Source of the DNA: Clostridiales bacterium DTU069
Lineage (GTDB): Bacteria; Bacillota; Clostridia; DSM-8532
NCBI GenBank assembly: GCA_001512485.1
Contig: LFRV01000110.1
Coordinates: forward strand, 1-49,141
Reading direction: 5' to 3'
Length of the DNA stretch: 49,141 bases
Shown here piece by piece: positions 9,830 through 18,656 of this stretch; within the stretch, counting starts at the first letter, position 1; each line of letters starts with the position of its first letter. The translations under genes and the position numbers were made by a program. The notes below the pieces were generated by a model. It ran no database searches. It was not told where the DNA came from and saw nothing but the letters and a program-made list of their open reading frames with translations.

Positions 9830-9868
9830 TAAAGGATTTATGTTACCGTTAAAACAGTTACTGATTGG

Positions 9869-9910
9869 ACTATTGTACAATAAGTACTGTGCTGGAACTA
9901 TTGTACAATA
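9869..9910. repeat. Direct repeat of 14 bp ACTATTGTACAATA
   Basis: Two identical 14-mers ACTATTGTACAATA occur at 9869-9882 and 9897-9910, 28 bp apart. The second is the outer end of the hairpin element at 9896-10100. The first may be the end of another lost copy or part of the target sequence. Confidence 0.6.
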
Positions 9911-10100
9911 ACGGAAACAAGGAGCTTCATTTGCAAGAGCTGTACAGTTCAGCTCGGGCAAGTCGAAACTCGCAAAAATGCTTTGAAAATATTTTTTGAA
10001 GGAGGCATTTTTGCTCAGACAGTCGACTTGCTTATCCTCGCTCTGACTGTACATCTCTAAGCTGCATTCCGCTATAGTTTCCTTTTATTGTACAATAGTT
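9896..10100. mobile_element. 205-bp palindromic MITE-like hairpin element
   Basis: The ends are near-perfect inverted repeats: AACTATTGTACAATAACGGAAAC (9896-9918, shown here in one piece only as a position guide: key parts ATTGTACAATA and GGAAAC) match 10077-10100 in reverse complement. Further inverted blocks continue inward: TGTACAGT (9941-9948) with ACTGTACA (10046-10053), AAGTCGA (9960-9966) with TCGACTT (10023-10029), and GCAAAAATGC (9972-9981) with GCATTTTTGC (10005-10014). The whole unit can therefore fold into one long hairpin. It has no coding capacity. It directly abuts a copy of the 230-bp repeat family. Confidence 0.65.
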
Positions 10101-10328
10101 CTTCAGAACAAGCGGTAACGCAGCGGGTGGCTTGGGTGCTTTCGGTGACGACGGGCGACATGCTCCAGCGGCCTGCTGCTTACAGGTAACTGTGGAGCGG
10201 GTTAATGAGCGGCCCGGGATATGGAGACCTCTCAACAGAAAAATGAACAGGAGCCGGAGCGTGGTGTTGGTATGTGCTTTGTCGCCCGAGGAAACGAAAC
10301 ACCCAAGACAGGACCCGCGGGAATAGTG
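10101..10328 (-). repeat. Copy 1 of ~230-bp interspersed repeat
   Basis: This copy is inverted relative to those at 18291 and 35354. It aligns almost without gaps to the 35354 copy, including the shared stretches GAGAGGTCTCCATATCCCGG, TTCATTTTTCTGTTGAGAGG and ACCGCTTGTTCTGAA. Its ends are imperfect inverted repeats based on CGCGGGT...CGGGTGTTTCG and CGAAAGCACCC...CCACCCGC. It has no plausible gene. It lies between the coiled-coil gene and moxR inside an otherwise compact cluster. Confidence 0.75.
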
Positions 10329-10431
10329 CTAAGAAATTAGAGAGTTTAAAGCAGCGTTCGAAATAAATTAGCGGATTAATATAAATATGTGTTGATACAA
10401 AAGTATAATGAATAAACAGGAGGGCGGTACA

Positions 10432-11421
10432 GTGAAGGCCGAACAGAAAGATTTCATAAAGGTAATGGACACGGTGGCGAGAATCGAAACGGAAGTTTCC
10501 CGCCATATGATAGGGCAGAAAGAAGTTATCAGGCAGGTAATAATATGCATGCTTGCCGGCGGCAATATTTTGCTTGAGGGCTTGCCGGGACTCGGCAAGA
10601 CAAGGCTTGTAAACACGCTTGGATTCGCAACCGGCCTTAGCTTTTCGCGCATACAGTTTACCCCGGATCTGATGCCCGCCGATGTCACAGGAACAAATAT
10701 TGTTACAAAAAACGAGAGCGGCGAAGGCATGTTCCATTTTCAGCCCGGCCCGATATTCAGCAATATTGTTCTTGCCGATGAGATAAACCGCGCGACGCCG
10801 AAAACGCAAAGCGCTTTGCTTCAGGCCATGCAGGAAGGCACGGTTACCGTTGCGGACACAACGCATGTTCTTCCGCGACCGTTTTTTGTAATGGCAACGC
10901 AGAACCCTATCGAAATGGAAGGCACTTATCCATTGCCGGAAGCGCAGATGGACAGATTTTTGTTCAAGCTGAACGTTCCGTTCCCCGGCTTTGACGAGTT
11001 GAAAGGGATTGTACAGCTTACAACCGCAGGCAGTGAAGAAAAAATTGAAGCCGTATCGAATGCGGACGAGATTATTTATATACAGAATATTGCGCGGGAA
11101 ATCCCTATAGCGGAGCCTGTTCTCGATTACGCGTTAAGGATTGTAATGGCCACTCATCCCGAACAGGAAGGTTCGCCTCCTATAACGAAAAAATACGTCC
11201 ATTACGGTTCAAGCCCGAGGGGCGCGCAGGCGGTGGTTTCAACGGCGAGGATCAGGGCTTTGCTGAGCGGAAGATATAATGTATCCTTTGAGGATATTCA
11301 AAATGTCGCTTACCCGGCGTTAAGACACAGGATATTTCTGAACTTTGACGCAGTATCCGATGAAGTCACGCCTGACGCGTTAATTGAAGAGATTTTGAAG
11401 GAAGTGAAAACGTATCCGTGA
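10432..11421 (+). CDS. MoxR family AAA+ ATPase
   Basis: MoxR ATPases act as chaperone-like remodellers, usually with VWA-domain partners. I choose GTG 10432 because AGGAGGG (10418-10424) lies 7 nt upstream; ATG 10408 lacks a ribosome binding site. The 329-residue product has Walker A GLPGLGKT (50-57), Walker B VLADEIN (D116, E117), sensor motif MATQNP and the C-terminal lid domain AAA_lid_2. Its stop overlaps the DUF58 start by 4 nt (GTGA). A TATAAT at 10404-10409 could be a -10 box, but no convincing -35 accompanies it, so whether moxR has its own promoter after the repeats is open. Confidence 0.93.
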   Translation: MKAEQKDFIKVMDTVARIETEVSRHMIGQKEVIRQVIICMLAGGNILLEGLPGLGKTRLVNTLGFATGLSFSRIQFTPDLMPADVTGTNIVTKNESGEGMFHFQPGPIFSNIVLADEINRATPKTQSALLQAMQEGTVTVADTTHVLPRPFFVMATQNPIEMEGTYPLPEAQMDRFLFKLNVPFPGFDELKGIVQLTTAGSEEKIEAVSNADEIIYIQNIAREIPIAEPVLDYALRIVMATHPEQEGSPPITKKYVHYGSSPRGAQAVVSTARIRALLSGRYNVSFEDIQNVAYPALRHRIFLNFDAVSDEVTPDALIEEILKEVKTYP

Positions 11422-12272
11422 AGATAATAGATAACGACACGCTTAAAAAAATACAAAGACTTGCTATAAAGACCGGCCTGAAGCTTGAAGGCCAGGCAGC
11501 CGGGAACAGGAAATCGTTAAGCAAAGGCTCTTCGGTTGAGTTCTCCGACTTCAGGGAATACTCCGCCGGGGATGATTTCAGGCGTATTGACTGGAATGCC
11601 TACGGGCGGTTCGATAAATTGTTTGTTAAGCTGTTTATGGAAGAGCGGGAAGCTCCGGTACGGATTTTTCTCGATACGAGCCTTTCAATGAACTACGGCG
11701 AGCCTGAAAAGATAATTGCAGCAAAGCGTCTTGCCGCGGCTTTAACTTATATCAGCCTGAACGCCTATGACAGGGTTTATATTAACCCGTGGAACAGCAG
11801 GGTGCACGGAACGTTCGGTCCTTACAGCACACCGTCCTCATTCGTAAAAGCCGTAAATGCCCTTGAAACAATTGAAAACAGAGGAAAAAGCAATTTCTCC
11901 GAGGCTCTCGCCAAAATGGAGTGGAAAACGGGGCGCGGAATAAGCATTGTAATCACCGACGGACTTGTTGAAGACGGGCTTGAGGAAGGTTTGAAATACC
12001 TGAAATACATGAAGCAGGATATTTATCTGTGCCATATTCTTTCCCCGCAGGAATTGGAACCGGAACTGGACGGAGCGCTTGAACTCGTTGATATCGAAAC
12101 GAATGATATAATTGAAGTGACCGCGTCGGGAGAACTGCTCGACATGTATGAAAAATCGTTGAAGCGGTTTTTGAATAATATAAAACAGCAGTGCAAAAAA
12201 TTCGGAATCCGCTACACACTGCTTCGATCCGACATGGCTCTTGAGGAAATGGTTTTGAAAGTGGCAGGCTGA
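11418..12272 (+). CDS. DUF58 domain-containing protein
   Basis: The 284-residue protein carries the DUF58 hallmark YSAGDDFRRIDWNAYGR (residues about 50-66) followed by a VWA-like core with the MIDAS-type sequence DTSLSM (D86). No membrane segment is obvious, so it is probably cytoplasmic. DUF58 proteins are constant partners of MoxR in MoxR-DUF58-VWA operons and presumably link the ATPase to VWA substrates or adaptors. GTG start, translationally coupled to moxR by a 4-nt overlap. A 121-nt spacer with no convincing gene separates it from the next gene. Confidence 0.9.
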   Translation: MKIIDNDTLKKIQRLAIKTGLKLEGQAAGNRKSLSKGSSVEFSDFREYSAGDDFRRIDWNAYGRFDKLFVKLFMEEREAPVRIFLDTSLSMNYGEPEKIIAAKRLAAALTYISLNAYDRVYINPWNSRVHGTFGPYSTPSSFVKAVNALETIENRGKSNFSEALAKMEWKTGRGISIVITDGLVEDGLEEGLKYLKYMKQDIYLCHILSPQELEPELDGALELVDIETNDIIEVTASGELLDMYEKSLKRFLNNIKQQCKKFGIRYTLLRSDMALEEMVLKVAG

Positions 12273-12393
12273 CTGCTGCAGGCTCGTTTCATCGTGTAAA
12301 ATGGTAATGCCAAATAAAGCCTCCATTAACGGAAAGAGCCGGTTCTTGCCGATTGCCATAAGAAATATGGAAACATAAAGGATGTGACAGCAC

Positions 12394-14205
12394 TTGACAT
12401 TTGTGACCCCGTTGGGGTTGATCGGTCTTATAGCCGTCCCGTTGATAATCATATTATATATAATGAAGCAAAAAAGGGAAAAGTTTGTTGTTTCAAGCCA
12501 TATCCTGTGGCAGGAGGTTCTTCGCGACATGCAGGCCGCTACGCCGTGGCAGAAACTTCGAAAAAACCTTTTATTGTTCCTGCAGCTTCTCTGCGCGGTA
12601 TTAATCGTGCTGGCGCTGTCCGGTTTTGCGCTGAAGTCCGGGGGCCATACGTCGCAGCCGGTTATTATTGTGATAGATTCTTCTTTAAGCATGTCATCAA
12701 CGGACATAAAGCCTACAAGGCTTGATGCGGCTAAAAAAGACGCGCAGAAGTATGCTGGCGAGCTTCCCCAGAGAACGCCGGTCACTGTTGTCAATCTGAA
12801 CCGCGAGCCCGAGGTGCTGTTATACGGGTCGGATTCGGTAAACGAGATAAGAGCAAGCATAGAATCAATAGAGCAGACCAAGACCTATACCGATGTCCGC
12901 CGCGCCGAAGAACTTCTGCTGTCACTTAAAAACAGGCAGCCCGAAGCGTTGATTGTCCTGTTTTCGGACATGCCGTTACGCGTTGGAAACGAACAAATAC
13001 GGTTTTCAAATTACAAAAAGCAGAATGATAATATTGCCGTTGTGCGTTTTACCCATGCATTCAGGGAGGACGGAATTACCGCGATGAGCATACTGCGAAA
13101 CCAGGGGGACAGCGACAGCGAGGTGTCGTTAAGCCTTTACGGGGATGGCAGTTTCATTGACTCACAGCTTGTAACCGTACCGAAAAACGGAACACGGACG
13201 GTATGGTGGAGCAATGTGCCTTCATCTGTTAAAACCCTTCACTGCGTGATTGATACGGAAGACATTCTTGAAGCGGACAACCATGCTTATGATACTGTCT
13301 ACGGTGGAAAGCCCGTGAGGGTTCTGCTTGTTACAGAAGGCAACTATTTTCTTGAAAAAGTCTTTTCGGTTATTGAAGGGATTGAGTTTACGCGCACATT
13401 ACCGGATGAGCTTACGGAATACAAAGGTTACGATTTGTACGTTCTCGACGGAGTCGTTCCGGGCAAACTGCCCGGGGACGGAAATATTGTTGTTTTCAAC
13501 CCTGCTGCCAATGATCATTTTGCTGTCGGCGGCTGGATGGATACGCCAGTGATCGGGCCTTCGGAGCATGTCATATTCAAACATCTCGATAACCCCGGGT
13601 TCTCGGTCGGCAGGACAAGGATTATAGAAAAGCCCGATTGGGCCGAAACGATTATTGAATACAACGGCAACCCCGTAATTTTCGAGGGTTTGATAAACAG
13701 CACGCGTATATTGGTATTCGGGTTTAATATTTATGAAACCGATCTTCCGATCCGGACCGAATTCCCGATCATAATATCAAATATACTTTCCGAATATGCT
13801 CCTGCAAGCGGAACAAGAATTTCAGGCGTTGTTACCGGAGAGCCCGTACGGTTCATGCTGCAGCCCGGAACGATAATGGCAAATGTTATAACTCCGGACG
13901 GCCGGAATATTGAAATAGCTCCACCCGTTCCCCCGCAGCCATTTGTACAGACGGAAGAACCGGGAGTTTATAAAATATTGCAGGATAATTCGATAAATGT
14001 TGACGAAAGCTTCTTTGTCGTGAATCTGCCGGACGAGATACAGATGGAAAATGTTGAACACGCAGTTCGCGAAACGGGAGGCGAGGAGGGGACCATTATA
14101 CCTTTTAAGGAAAATGTTAAACTTTTTAGCCTTCCACTTCTCTGTGCGGCTTTATTAATACTCGTTTTGGAATGGTGGTGCTATGCAAATAGGCGTTACG
14201 CTTGA
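12394..14205 (+). CDS. BatA-like membrane VWA protein
   Basis: Start is TTG 12394 with AAAGGATG upstream; the product (603 residues) then begins with the typical BatA N-terminus, two membrane helices near residues 6-24 and 58-78 enclosing a short loop. A VWA domain follows with MIDAS motif DSSLSMS (D95), then a region ending in a C-terminal helix (LLCAALLILVLEWW). In Bacteroides the Bat proteins were linked to aerotolerance, but the molecular role of the family is unsettled. Here it is the likely partner of MoxR and DUF58. Its 3' end overlaps the next gene by 23 nt. Confidence 0.87.
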   Translation: MTFVTPLGLIGLIAVPLIIILYIMKQKREKFVVSSHILWQEVLRDMQAATPWQKLRKNLLLFLQLLCAVLIVLALSGFALKSGGHTSQPVIIVIDSSLSMSSTDIKPTRLDAAKKDAQKYAGELPQRTPVTVVNLNREPEVLLYGSDSVNEIRASIESIEQTKTYTDVRRAEELLLSLKNRQPEALIVLFSDMPLRVGNEQIRFSNYKKQNDNIAVVRFTHAFREDGITAMSILRNQGDSDSEVSLSLYGDGSFIDSQLVTVPKNGTRTVWWSNVPSSVKTLHCVIDTEDILEADNHAYDTVYGGKPVRVLLVTEGNYFLEKVFSVIEGIEFTRTLPDELTEYKGYDLYVLDGVVPGKLPGDGNIVVFNPAANDHFAVGGWMDTPVIGPSEHVIFKHLDNPGFSVGRTRIIEKPDWAETIIEYNGNPVIFEGLINSTRILVFGFNIYETDLPIRTEFPIIISNILSEYAPASGTRISGVVTGEPVRFMLQPGTIMANVITPDGRNIEIAPPVPPQPFVQTEEPGVYKILQDNSINVDESFFVVNLPDEIQMENVEHAVRETGGEEGTIIPFKENVKLFSLPLLCAALLILVLEWWCYANRRYA

Positions 14206-17029
14206 ACATCCGTGGATACTGGCGCTGTTTCCCGTTTTTGTTGTTTTTGTGATATTGGCGGGAAAGCGCATAAAACATATGCCTACGCATAAAAAGAGAG
14301 CGGCGCAGGTTTTGCGTATTATTCTGATGCTTGCGCTTACGCTTGCTGCCGCGTCTCCTTCCGTTCAATCGAAGGCCGGTGCGAATGCTACAATCTTTGC
14401 CGCCGACATATCGGACAGCAATAAAAAAAACATGGACAGGATTGAAAACTTTATCGGCGAAGCGATGAAACACGCGGGGAATAAGGACTTAACAGGCGTT
14501 ATATCATTTGCCGCCGAATCAAGTGTCTTAAAAATGCCGTCGAAAGAAAGCACTGCCGTATCTGTTGACACAAGGATAAAATCCGATTCAACCAATATTG
14601 AAAAGGCTATTGTTCTTGCCAGATCGATAATGCCCGAAAACACCGCTAAACGTATTGTGCTGCTGACCGACGGGAAGGAAACGGCGGGGAACGCGATAGA
14701 AGCCGCGGGTCTTGTGAACAGGCTGGGGTTTACCGTTGATGTTGTGCCTTTCGAGCAGGACTACGGTGCGGAAGTGCAGATTGACGAATTCACTGCGCCT
14801 AAACAGGTGAACGCAGGCGAACGTTTCGACATATCGGTGAAAATATCAGGCACTACGGACACGAAAGCTACGGTGCGCCTGTTCGCGAACCGTACGCTGA
14901 CGGCAGAAAAGGAAGTCGACATATACAAGGGAACGAACCTTTTCACATTTAGCGATAAGGTTGAACAGGGAGGTATTGTAACATATACCGTAGAAGTAGT
15001 AACGCCTGACGACACAATTTTGCAGAATAACCGGCTTTCGGCTTTTACCGAAATACTCGATCAGCCCTCAGTGCTTGTTATTGAAAGAGGCAATGCAGGT
15101 GAAAATATTGTAAGGTATATTGAACAATATGCGAACATTACGCGCATTCAGCCCGAAGAAGCTCCTGACGATATTCAATTTCTTATGGCATACGATGCGT
15201 ATGTTATGGTTGATATTTCAGCGGAATGGGTTAGCGTCGGTTTTCTTAACGCCCTCGAACAGGCCGTGAAATACCAGGGCAAAGGTCTTTTAACGATAGG
15301 CGGCGAGAACAGTTATGCGCCGGGCGGATACAATAATACCCCGCTTGAAACAATACTGCCCGTGAATATGGATATCACTCCGAAGGATGAAAACCCCGAT
15401 TTGGGCCTTATTCTTGTCATTGACAAATCAGGCAGCATGTCGGGCGGAGAATACGGCATTTCAAAGCTACAGCTTGCGAAAGAAGCGGCGATTCGCGCGG
15501 CGGAGGTTCTTGAAGAAACCGATCAGCTCGGTGTTATAGCGTTTGACGACGCAATCCAATGGGTTGTAAGGACCCGGCCGCTTGAAGACCGTGAAGAAAC
15601 GATAAATACAATCGCTACAATACGTCCGGGAGGCGGAACGCAGATTTTACCGCCCCTTGAGGAAGCATGGCAGGATTTAAGAAAAAAAGACACAAAGCTT
15701 AAACATATCATATTATTAACCGACGGGCAGGCCGAGCAGTACGGCTATGAGAGGATAATCGAAGGCATTAGGGAAGACGGGATTACGCTTTCAACGGTTG
15801 CGGTCGGAAGGGGCGCTGATACGCTGCTTTTGAAAGCCCTCGCGTATGGAGGAATGGGCAGGTATTACCAGACCGACGAGTTTTCGGACATTCCGAGCAT
15901 ATTCGCAAAGGAAGCGTTTCTCGCGGGACAGAAATATATTCAGAACAGGAGCTTCTATCCCGAACTTGTGTCTTCGGCGGGACTGTTAAAAGGCATTGAA
16001 GCGATTCCGATGCTTGACGGATATGTTTGCACAAAAGTGAAAGCGACGGCGCAAACGGTTTTCCGTAGCGATATACAGGACCCGATACTTGCCGTATGGC
16101 AGTACGGGCTTGGCAGGACTGCGGCATGGACTTCGGACATCCGCGGAGCGTGGACATCGAAGTGGAATATGTGGCAGGATGCTCCCGCATTCTGGGGGAA
16201 TCTTATCGGCTGGCTGATTCAGAAGGATATAAACGCCGGGTATTCGGTTAAAACGGAACTGCGCGATGGACGCGGATATATAGTGATTGAGTCGGAATTG
16301 GAAAAAACGGTTTATGAAGAAATGCTTGAAGGAACTGTTGTATCTCCCGACGGTGCGGAAGAAACGATACGCTTTGACGCGATAAAGCCCGGAGTTTATG
16401 AAGCGGCGCTTAATAAGAGCGACCCCGGAGCTTATATTGTCCATGTTCAAATACCGTCGGAGGAAGGCTTTGAAAATGTAAGCGCCGGGATTGTCATGCC
16501 GTATTCAAACGAATACAGGTTTATAAATGAAAACACGAGAAGCTTTATCGAAAAACTGGCAAAAGCCGGTGGGGGAAGGGTTATAACGAATCCTGAAGAA
16601 GTGTTTAAGGGTCCGGTGCAAGACCTTAGAGCAAAAAATGATATAACGAACCTGCTGATAATTGTCGCGTTATGCCTACTTATGGCTGATATTGCGTTCA
16701 GAAAGCTGAAGATTTCTTTAGATCCGGCGCTGTTATTCGTTAATGAAAAAGTTTATCCGGCTTTTTCGCGTTTCGTGAAAAATATACGGAAAAAGCCGGC
16801 GGTTCTTTCGAGCGGTATTCCGGCTGACAAACCGGCTGCTGTGCGTATTGATATGCAGCAGGACAGCAAATCGGAAAAACCCGCTGCGCTAGACATGAAT
16901 AAAAAACCTGCTACATCGGACACAAATAAAAAATCCGCCGCGCCGGATTTAAATAAAGAACCCGTTGCGCAGACGGATCGCGGAGATCATATAAACGCAC
17001 TGCTGAACAGAAGGAAAAAGTGGAAATAA
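14183..17029 (+). CDS. Large membrane VWA / glutamine amidotransferase-like protein
   Basis: The 948-residue protein has two N-terminal membrane helices (about 9-28 and 43-60). A degenerate VWA-like segment follows (IFAADISDS), then a Gln-amidotransferase-like region (YQGKGLLTIGGENSYAPGGY). A complete VWA domain comes next, with MIDAS motif DKSGSMSG (D414, S416, S418). Near the C-terminus lies a membrane helix (LLIIVALCLLMADIAF, about 815-830). The final 90 residues are a charged tail with repeats of the form DMNKKPA / DTNKKSA / DLNKEPV. This is the usual last member of MoxR-DUF58-VWA operons. The start overlaps the previous gene by 23 nt. A 9-nt gap separates its stop from the convergent aldo/keto reductase, and I see no clear terminator there. 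Confidence 0.85.
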   Translation: MQIGVTLEHPWILALFPVFVVFVILAGKRIKHMPTHKKRAAQVLRIILMLALTLAAASPSVQSKAGANATIFAADISDSNKKNMDRIENFIGEAMKHAGNKDLTGVISFAAESSVLKMPSKESTAVSVDTRIKSDSTNIEKAIVLARSIMPENTAKRIVLLTDGKETAGNAIEAAGLVNRLGFTVDVVPFEQDYGAEVQIDEFTAPKQVNAGERFDISVKISGTTDTKATVRLFANRTLTAEKEVDIYKGTNLFTFSDKVEQGGIVTYTVEVVTPDDTILQNNRLSAFTEILDQPSVLVIERGNAGENIVRYIEQYANITRIQPEEAPDDIQFLMAYDAYVMVDISAEWVSVGFLNALEQAVKYQGKGLLTIGGENSYAPGGYNNTPLETILPVNMDITPKDENPDLGLILVIDKSGSMSGGEYGISKLQLAKEAAIRAAEVLEETDQLGVIAFDDAIQWVVRTRPLEDREETINTIATIRPGGGTQILPPLEEAWQDLRKKDTKLKHIILLTDGQAEQYGYERIIEGIREDGITLSTVAVGRGADTLLLKALAYGGMGRYYQTDEFSDIPSIFAKEAFLAGQKYIQNRSFYPELVSSAGLLKGIEAIPMLDGYVCTKVKATAQTVFRSDIQDPILAVWQYGLGRTAAWTSDIRGAWTSKWNMWQDAPAFWGNLIGWLIQKDINAGYSVKTELRDGRGYIVIESELEKTVYEEMLEGTVVSPDGAEETIRFDAIKPGVYEAALNKSDPGAYIVHVQIPSEEGFENVSAGIVMPYSNEYRFINENTRSFIEKLAKAGGGRVITNPEEVFKGPVQDLRAKNDITNLLIIVALCLLMADIAFRKLKISLDPALLFVNEKVYPAFSRFVKNIRKKPAVLSSGIPADKPAAVRIDMQQDSKSEKPAALDMNKKPATSDTNKKSAAPDLNKEPVAQTDRGDHINALLNRRKKWK

Positions 17030-17038
17030 CCGCGGTTT

Positions 17039-18151
17039 TTATCTCCCCATAAGGCTCCGGTGCGCCTGCTTGAGCTTATCGGGGATTTGTATTCCCTGCG
17101 GGCACTTTGACATGCATATGCCGCACTCAGTACAACGGTCGGCTCCTTTTTTCTCGGGTACAAGGTTGTCCCTGTACATTTCTTTGTCCACCCAGTGAGA
17201 TTTCATAAGGTTTAAGCTGTTATACATCCTGAATATTTCGGGTATAGCTACATTGCTCGGGCACGGCATGCAGTATTCGCAGCCCGTGCAGTTAACAGTG
17301 TTCTTCGATTCATATACGGCTTTTATTTTCTTAATCAACTCAAGGTCGGACTCCGACATTGCGTTGTACTGCGCTTTATTGAATATTTCTATGTTTTGTT
17401 TCAACTGCTCTATTGTTTTTGTACCGCTTAATATGACGGTTACTTCGGGCATGCTGTAAAGCCAGCGGAAGCACCATTCGACGAGCGGGCGGCGTTCATC
17501 GTATTCGTTTATCAGCTTATTTACTTCGTCAGGGACAGTGTTTAGAAGATGCCCTCCGCGCAGCGGCTCCATGATAACAACCGCCATATCCTTATCGTGG
17601 GCGTATTTTAAACCTTCAATACCGGCCTGGTAATAATCGTCAAGTATATTTAGCTGTATCAGTGTCATTTCCCAATCGAAGCTGTCGACAATTTCTTTGA
17701 AAGAATCCAGTGTGCCGTGGAATGAAAAGCCCTTATGCTTTATTTTCCCCTTTTGAACCATTTTATCAAGGAACGTGAGGCCATCGTGCCGCTTAACCCT
17801 TAGCCAGTTGTCATATCCGAGGTTGTGCAGAAGATACACGTCAATGCAGTCGACGCCAAGCCTTGAAAGCTGTTCATCGAGATATTTTTCAAAATCGGCA
17901 TGCTTTCTTATTCTCCACATTGGGCTTTTTGTCGCCAGCACCGCTTTTTCCCTGTAACCGTCCTTTAAAGCCTTGCCGAGAATTACTTCGCTGTTTTCGT
18001 AAATATATGCCGTATCGAGATAATTCACGCCGTTGTCAAGTGCGTACCGGACCATTGATACTGCTTCATTCCGGTTTGATGGAAACCTCATGCATCCGAG
18101 GCCGAAACGCGATACGGTAAGCCCGGTTTTTCCGTAAGGTACATATTGCAT
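17039..18151 (-). CDS. Aldo/keto reductase with C-terminal 4Fe-4S ferredoxin-like domain
   Basis: I use the ATG at 18151, preceded on the minus strand by GGGGGG at 7 nt; an ATG five codons earlier overlaps that site. The 370-residue protein has the aldo/keto reductase TIM barrel (GLGCMRFP near the start, DTAYIY with the catalytic-type Asp and Tyr, YLLHNL with the His, and LSGTK near the cofactor site). A C-terminal tail carries two Cys clusters, CTGCEYCMPCP and CTECGICMSKCP, as in the clostridial ferredoxin-linked AKR family. These could bind one or two Fe-S clusters and allow electron exchange with ferredoxin. Physiological substrate unknown. A TATAAT-like box on the minus strand at 18240-18245 may be part of its promoter. 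Confidence 0.9.
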   Translation of the reverse strand: MQYVPYGKTGLTVSRFGLGCMRFPSNRNEAVSMVRYALDNGVNYLDTAYIYENSEVILGKALKDGYREKAVLATKSPMWRIRKHADFEKYLDEQLSRLGVDCIDVYLLHNLGYDNWLRVKRHDGLTFLDKMVQKGKIKHKGFSFHGTLDSFKEIVDSFDWEMTLIQLNILDDYYQAGIEGLKYAHDKDMAVVIMEPLRGGHLLNTVPDEVNKLINEYDERRPLVEWCFRWLYSMPEVTVILSGTKTIEQLKQNIEIFNKAQYNAMSESDLELIKKIKAVYESKNTVNCTGCEYCMPCPSNVAIPEIFRMYNSLNLMKSHWVDKEMYRDNLVPEKKGADRCTECGICMSKCPQGIQIPDKLKQAHRSLMGR

Positions 18152-18290
18152 TAAAATACCCCCCAATATATATAGTGTTGTTCGCTATGCGGTAAACTTT
18201 TACAAACCTGTTGGATGTAAACATAAACTTGACCTTCACATTATAGCACAAGAAAAAGGAATACAAAATTTAATATTAAAAAAATTATAA

Positions 18291-18474
18291 CGGGTGTTTC
18301 ATTTCCTTGGGTGACAAAGCACATAACGATAACACGCTCCGGATCCTGTATATTTTTCACACAGAGGTCTCCATATCCCGGGTCGCTCATTAACCCGCTA
18401 CACAGTTACCTATAAGCAGCAGAGCGCTGGAGCATGTTACCCTGCGTCAACGAAATCACTCGAATCACCCGCTG
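18291..18474 (+). repeat. Copy 2 of ~230-bp interspersed repeat (diverged)
   Basis: The core is shared with the other copies: CGGGTGTTTC at the left end, GACAAAGCACATAAC, AGAGGTCTCCATATCCCGGG, CGCTCATTAACCCGCT and GCAGAGCGCTGGAGCATGT. The left outer end (CCGCGGGT) and right outer end (ACCGCTTGTTC) are missing, and the sequence is more divergent than the other two long copies, so it looks older. It lies in the promoter-side gap between divergent genes. The rest of 18152-18656 is AT-rich and holds nothing else I can identify. Confidence 0.7.
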
Positions 18475-18656
18475 TGTTTCCAATATTAATGCATAGGCGG
18501 ATTGTTTTAATAAAATAAGAATTATTTCACAATAGTCCTTCTGGGTTTTAAAGTATTGTGTGATTTTATCATGGTTTTAAGGATAACATTTAATTTAGAA
18601 AAGCAACATATAATTATCGGTAATAAAAATTTATTATTATGTGGAGGTACGTTAAT

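Noticed and set aside
10180..10866. 228-codon minus-strand frame across repeat copy 1 and moxR
   Set aside because: It is antisense to a certain MoxR gene, and its end part is only the translated repeat.
12273..12393. Possible 25-codon small gene between DUF58 and the BatA-like gene
   Set aside because: No ribosome binding site and no recognisable pattern.
11838..12881. 347-codon minus-strand frame
   Set aside because: Antisense to the DUF58 and BatA-like genes, with no domain and no ribosome binding site.
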